Origin: OFTM34 sp047639415
GTDB lineage: Bacteria; Planctomycetota; UBA1135; GCA-002686595
DNA: 8,973 bases
Assembly: GCA_047639415.1 (NCBI GenBank)
Contig: JBLINP010000197.1
Span: forward strand, 1-8,973
Direction: 5' to 3'
Under the pieces are notes generated by a model. The model saw only the letters and a list, made by a program, of their open reading frames with translations, did no database searches and was not told where the DNA came from. The translations under genes were made by a program, and so were the position numbers. This document shows positions 8,220 through 8,973 of this stretch, piece by piece. The first letter of the stretch is position 1; each line of letters begins with the position of its first letter.

Positions 8220-8285
8220 TTCGCCTTAGACTGTTCGGCCCTAAATCGCGCGAACCATCCGGCCAGCGACATCAACACCCCATCT

Positions 8286-8930
8286 ATGGAAGCGGCACAA
8301 CCAACCCCTCGCACTCACTGCAGCGTCTGCGGCAGCAAGATCGTCCGAAAGGACATGGTCTACTGCATCTACTGCGGTAACAACTTCTCGATGATGGACG
8401 GGAGCGCGACTGAAAAGCGCAAAGAGACGCGCAACATGACGCGGCTCAAGAAGATGCCGGAGCATCCGGACTTCGGTGAAGCTCTCGAACGCGATCGCGG
8501 AGAGGGACCAGAATTTGACGGATGGCGGCGCGGAGCCGCTTCGGGGTTCCGGATGGCCGTCATTGGTGCCGTCTTCATCGGTTTCGGTGCCATGGGCTCA
8601 TTCTCCTATCTCCTAATTTCAATCGGAGTATTGGCACTCGGATACGGACTCTTCAATTCGATCCGCAACAAAGGGCTGCTGGCCTCGCGCCAAAAGATGC
8701 CGTTGATGAGACGACCGAGTGTCGTCACCGATCGCCGCAGTGAAACCGAGATGAAGTTCAACACCGGTATCACCACGTACTACTTCACTCTCGAATTCGA
8801 CGACGGCAATGAAGCGGAGTTCCGTTTCCCCGGTCGTGGCTATCACACCGAACCGCTCTCCAAAGGCATCACCGGCATCGCGCACACGCGCGGAACCGAA
8901 CTGATCGAGTTCGAGCAAGTCCGCGTTTAG
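8286..8930 (+). CDS. Zinc-ribbon, two-helix membrane protein with DUF2500-like C-terminal domain
   Basis: The 214 aa protein starts with a zinc ribbon (CSVCG at 12-16 and CIYCG at 27-31, a pair of CxxC motifs 11 residues apart), then a charged linker (about 35-80), two adjacent hydrophobic helices (about 86-104 and 107-124), and a C-terminal beta-rich domain (about 138-214). That domain has R-ET-M, TTYYFTLEFDDGNEAEF, and a GITGIAHTRGTELIEFE ending, which recalls DUF2500-type membrane proteins, though the assignment is from pattern memory only. The short turn between helices suggests a hairpin in the inner membrane with both ends on the same, probably cytoplasmic, side. No enzymatic motif is seen. 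The ATG at 8286 lacks a clear ribosome site, but it directly precedes the zinc ribbon and no better start is visible. The gene diverges from gdhA with a 385-bp gap. Confidence 0.75.
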   Translation: MEAAQPTPRTHCSVCGSKIVRKDMVYCIYCGNNFSMMDGSATEKRKETRNMTRLKKMPEHPDFGEALERDRGEGPEFDGWRRGAASGFRMAVIGAVFIGFGAMGSFSYLLISIGVLALGYGLFNSIRNKGLLASRQKMPLMRRPSVVTDRRSETEMKFNTGITTYYFTLEFDDGNEAEFRFPGRGYHTEPLSKGITGIAHTRGTELIEFEQVRV

Positions 8931-8971
8931 CGGCGAGTTCGGAGACCTTCGAGTAATGCGAGCTTTAAGCC
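8927..8971 (-). CDS. Possible C-terminal end of a convergent gene (partial)
   Basis: On the minus strand the last 45 bases read as an open frame, GLKLALLEGLRTRR, ending at TAA (8929-8927) and overlapping the zinc-ribbon stop by 3 bp. The sequence looks like a plausible helical protein tail, but it is too short to be sure and other frames are also open. Confidence 0.2.
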   Translation of the reverse strand, partial: GLKLALLEGLRTRR

Positions 8972-8973
8972 CG

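Larger units (their letters stand above)
7918..8285. other. Intergenic region between gdhA and the zinc-ribbon gene, with several small inverted repeats
   Basis: No convincing gene is present. Small symmetric elements seen are TGTATACA (8019-8026), CGGG/CCCG around AAATG (8030-8042), ATCGG-AAG-CCGAT (8063-8075) inside CTCTGG/CCAGAG (8051-8056 with 8085-8090), and TTTGCT-TGG-AGCAAA (8205-8219). The region must hold the promoters of two divergent genes. A minus-strand ORF of 66 codons (8201-8001) has no recognisable motif and is not called. Confidence 0.5.

Overview
The window is an ordinary chromosomal segment from a moderately GC-rich, probably Gram-negative bacterium. No phage, plasmid, insertion-sequence, CRISPR, rRNA or tRNA signal was seen. 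Several genes have no clear Shine-Dalgarno sequence (pdxJ, dapA, the zinc-ribbon gene), while clpB and gdhA have good ones. This mix, together with a bacterial class II-type deacetylase, would fit Planctomycetota, Myxococcota or a similar deep lineage, but the phylum cannot be fixed from the sequence alone.

Layout. (1) 1-796: a histone-deacetylase-like hydrolase lacking its N-terminal third. GC content jumps from about 46% (1-120) to about 67% (121-180) exactly where homology begins, so the left end looks like a rearrangement or an assembly join. (2) 797-3196: a probable operon on the + strand: a membrane-anchored SRPBCC-domain protein (TTG start), pdxJ (pyridoxine 5'-phosphate synthase) and dapA (dihydrodipicolinate synthase), preceded by a hairpin after the deacetylase and an inverted repeat near a weak promoter. 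(3) 3143-3784, minus strand: a helix-turn-helix plus coiled-coil protein whose 3' end overlaps dapA tail-to-tail by 54 bp. (4) 3904-6456: the disaggregase ClpB, divergent from the previous gene. (5) 6476-6503: a strong bidirectional terminator. (6) 6536-7900, minus strand: NADP-type glutamate dehydrogenase GdhA with a strong ribosome site that may be masked by an upstream anti-SD sequence. (7) 7901-8285: a 385-bp intergenic region with several small inverted repeats. (8) 8286-8930: a zinc-ribbon, two-helix membrane protein with a DUF2500-like C-terminal domain; the last bases may hold the end of a convergent gene.

The genes are mainly housekeeping: vitamin B6 synthesis (pdxJ), lysine/diaminopimelate synthesis (dapA), ammonium assimilation (gdhA) and protein disaggregation (clpB). 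PLP made through PdxJ is a cofactor for later steps of the diaminopimelate/lysine pathway, and GdhA supplies the glutamate those aminotransferases use, but nothing here shows dedicated co-regulation beyond the pdxJ-dapA linkage. I found no convincing undescribed multi-gene system. The most distinctive points are the truncated deacetylase at the left edge, the shortened second ATPase domain and altered pore loops of ClpB, the possible SD-masking leader of gdhA, and the zinc-ribbon membrane protein.
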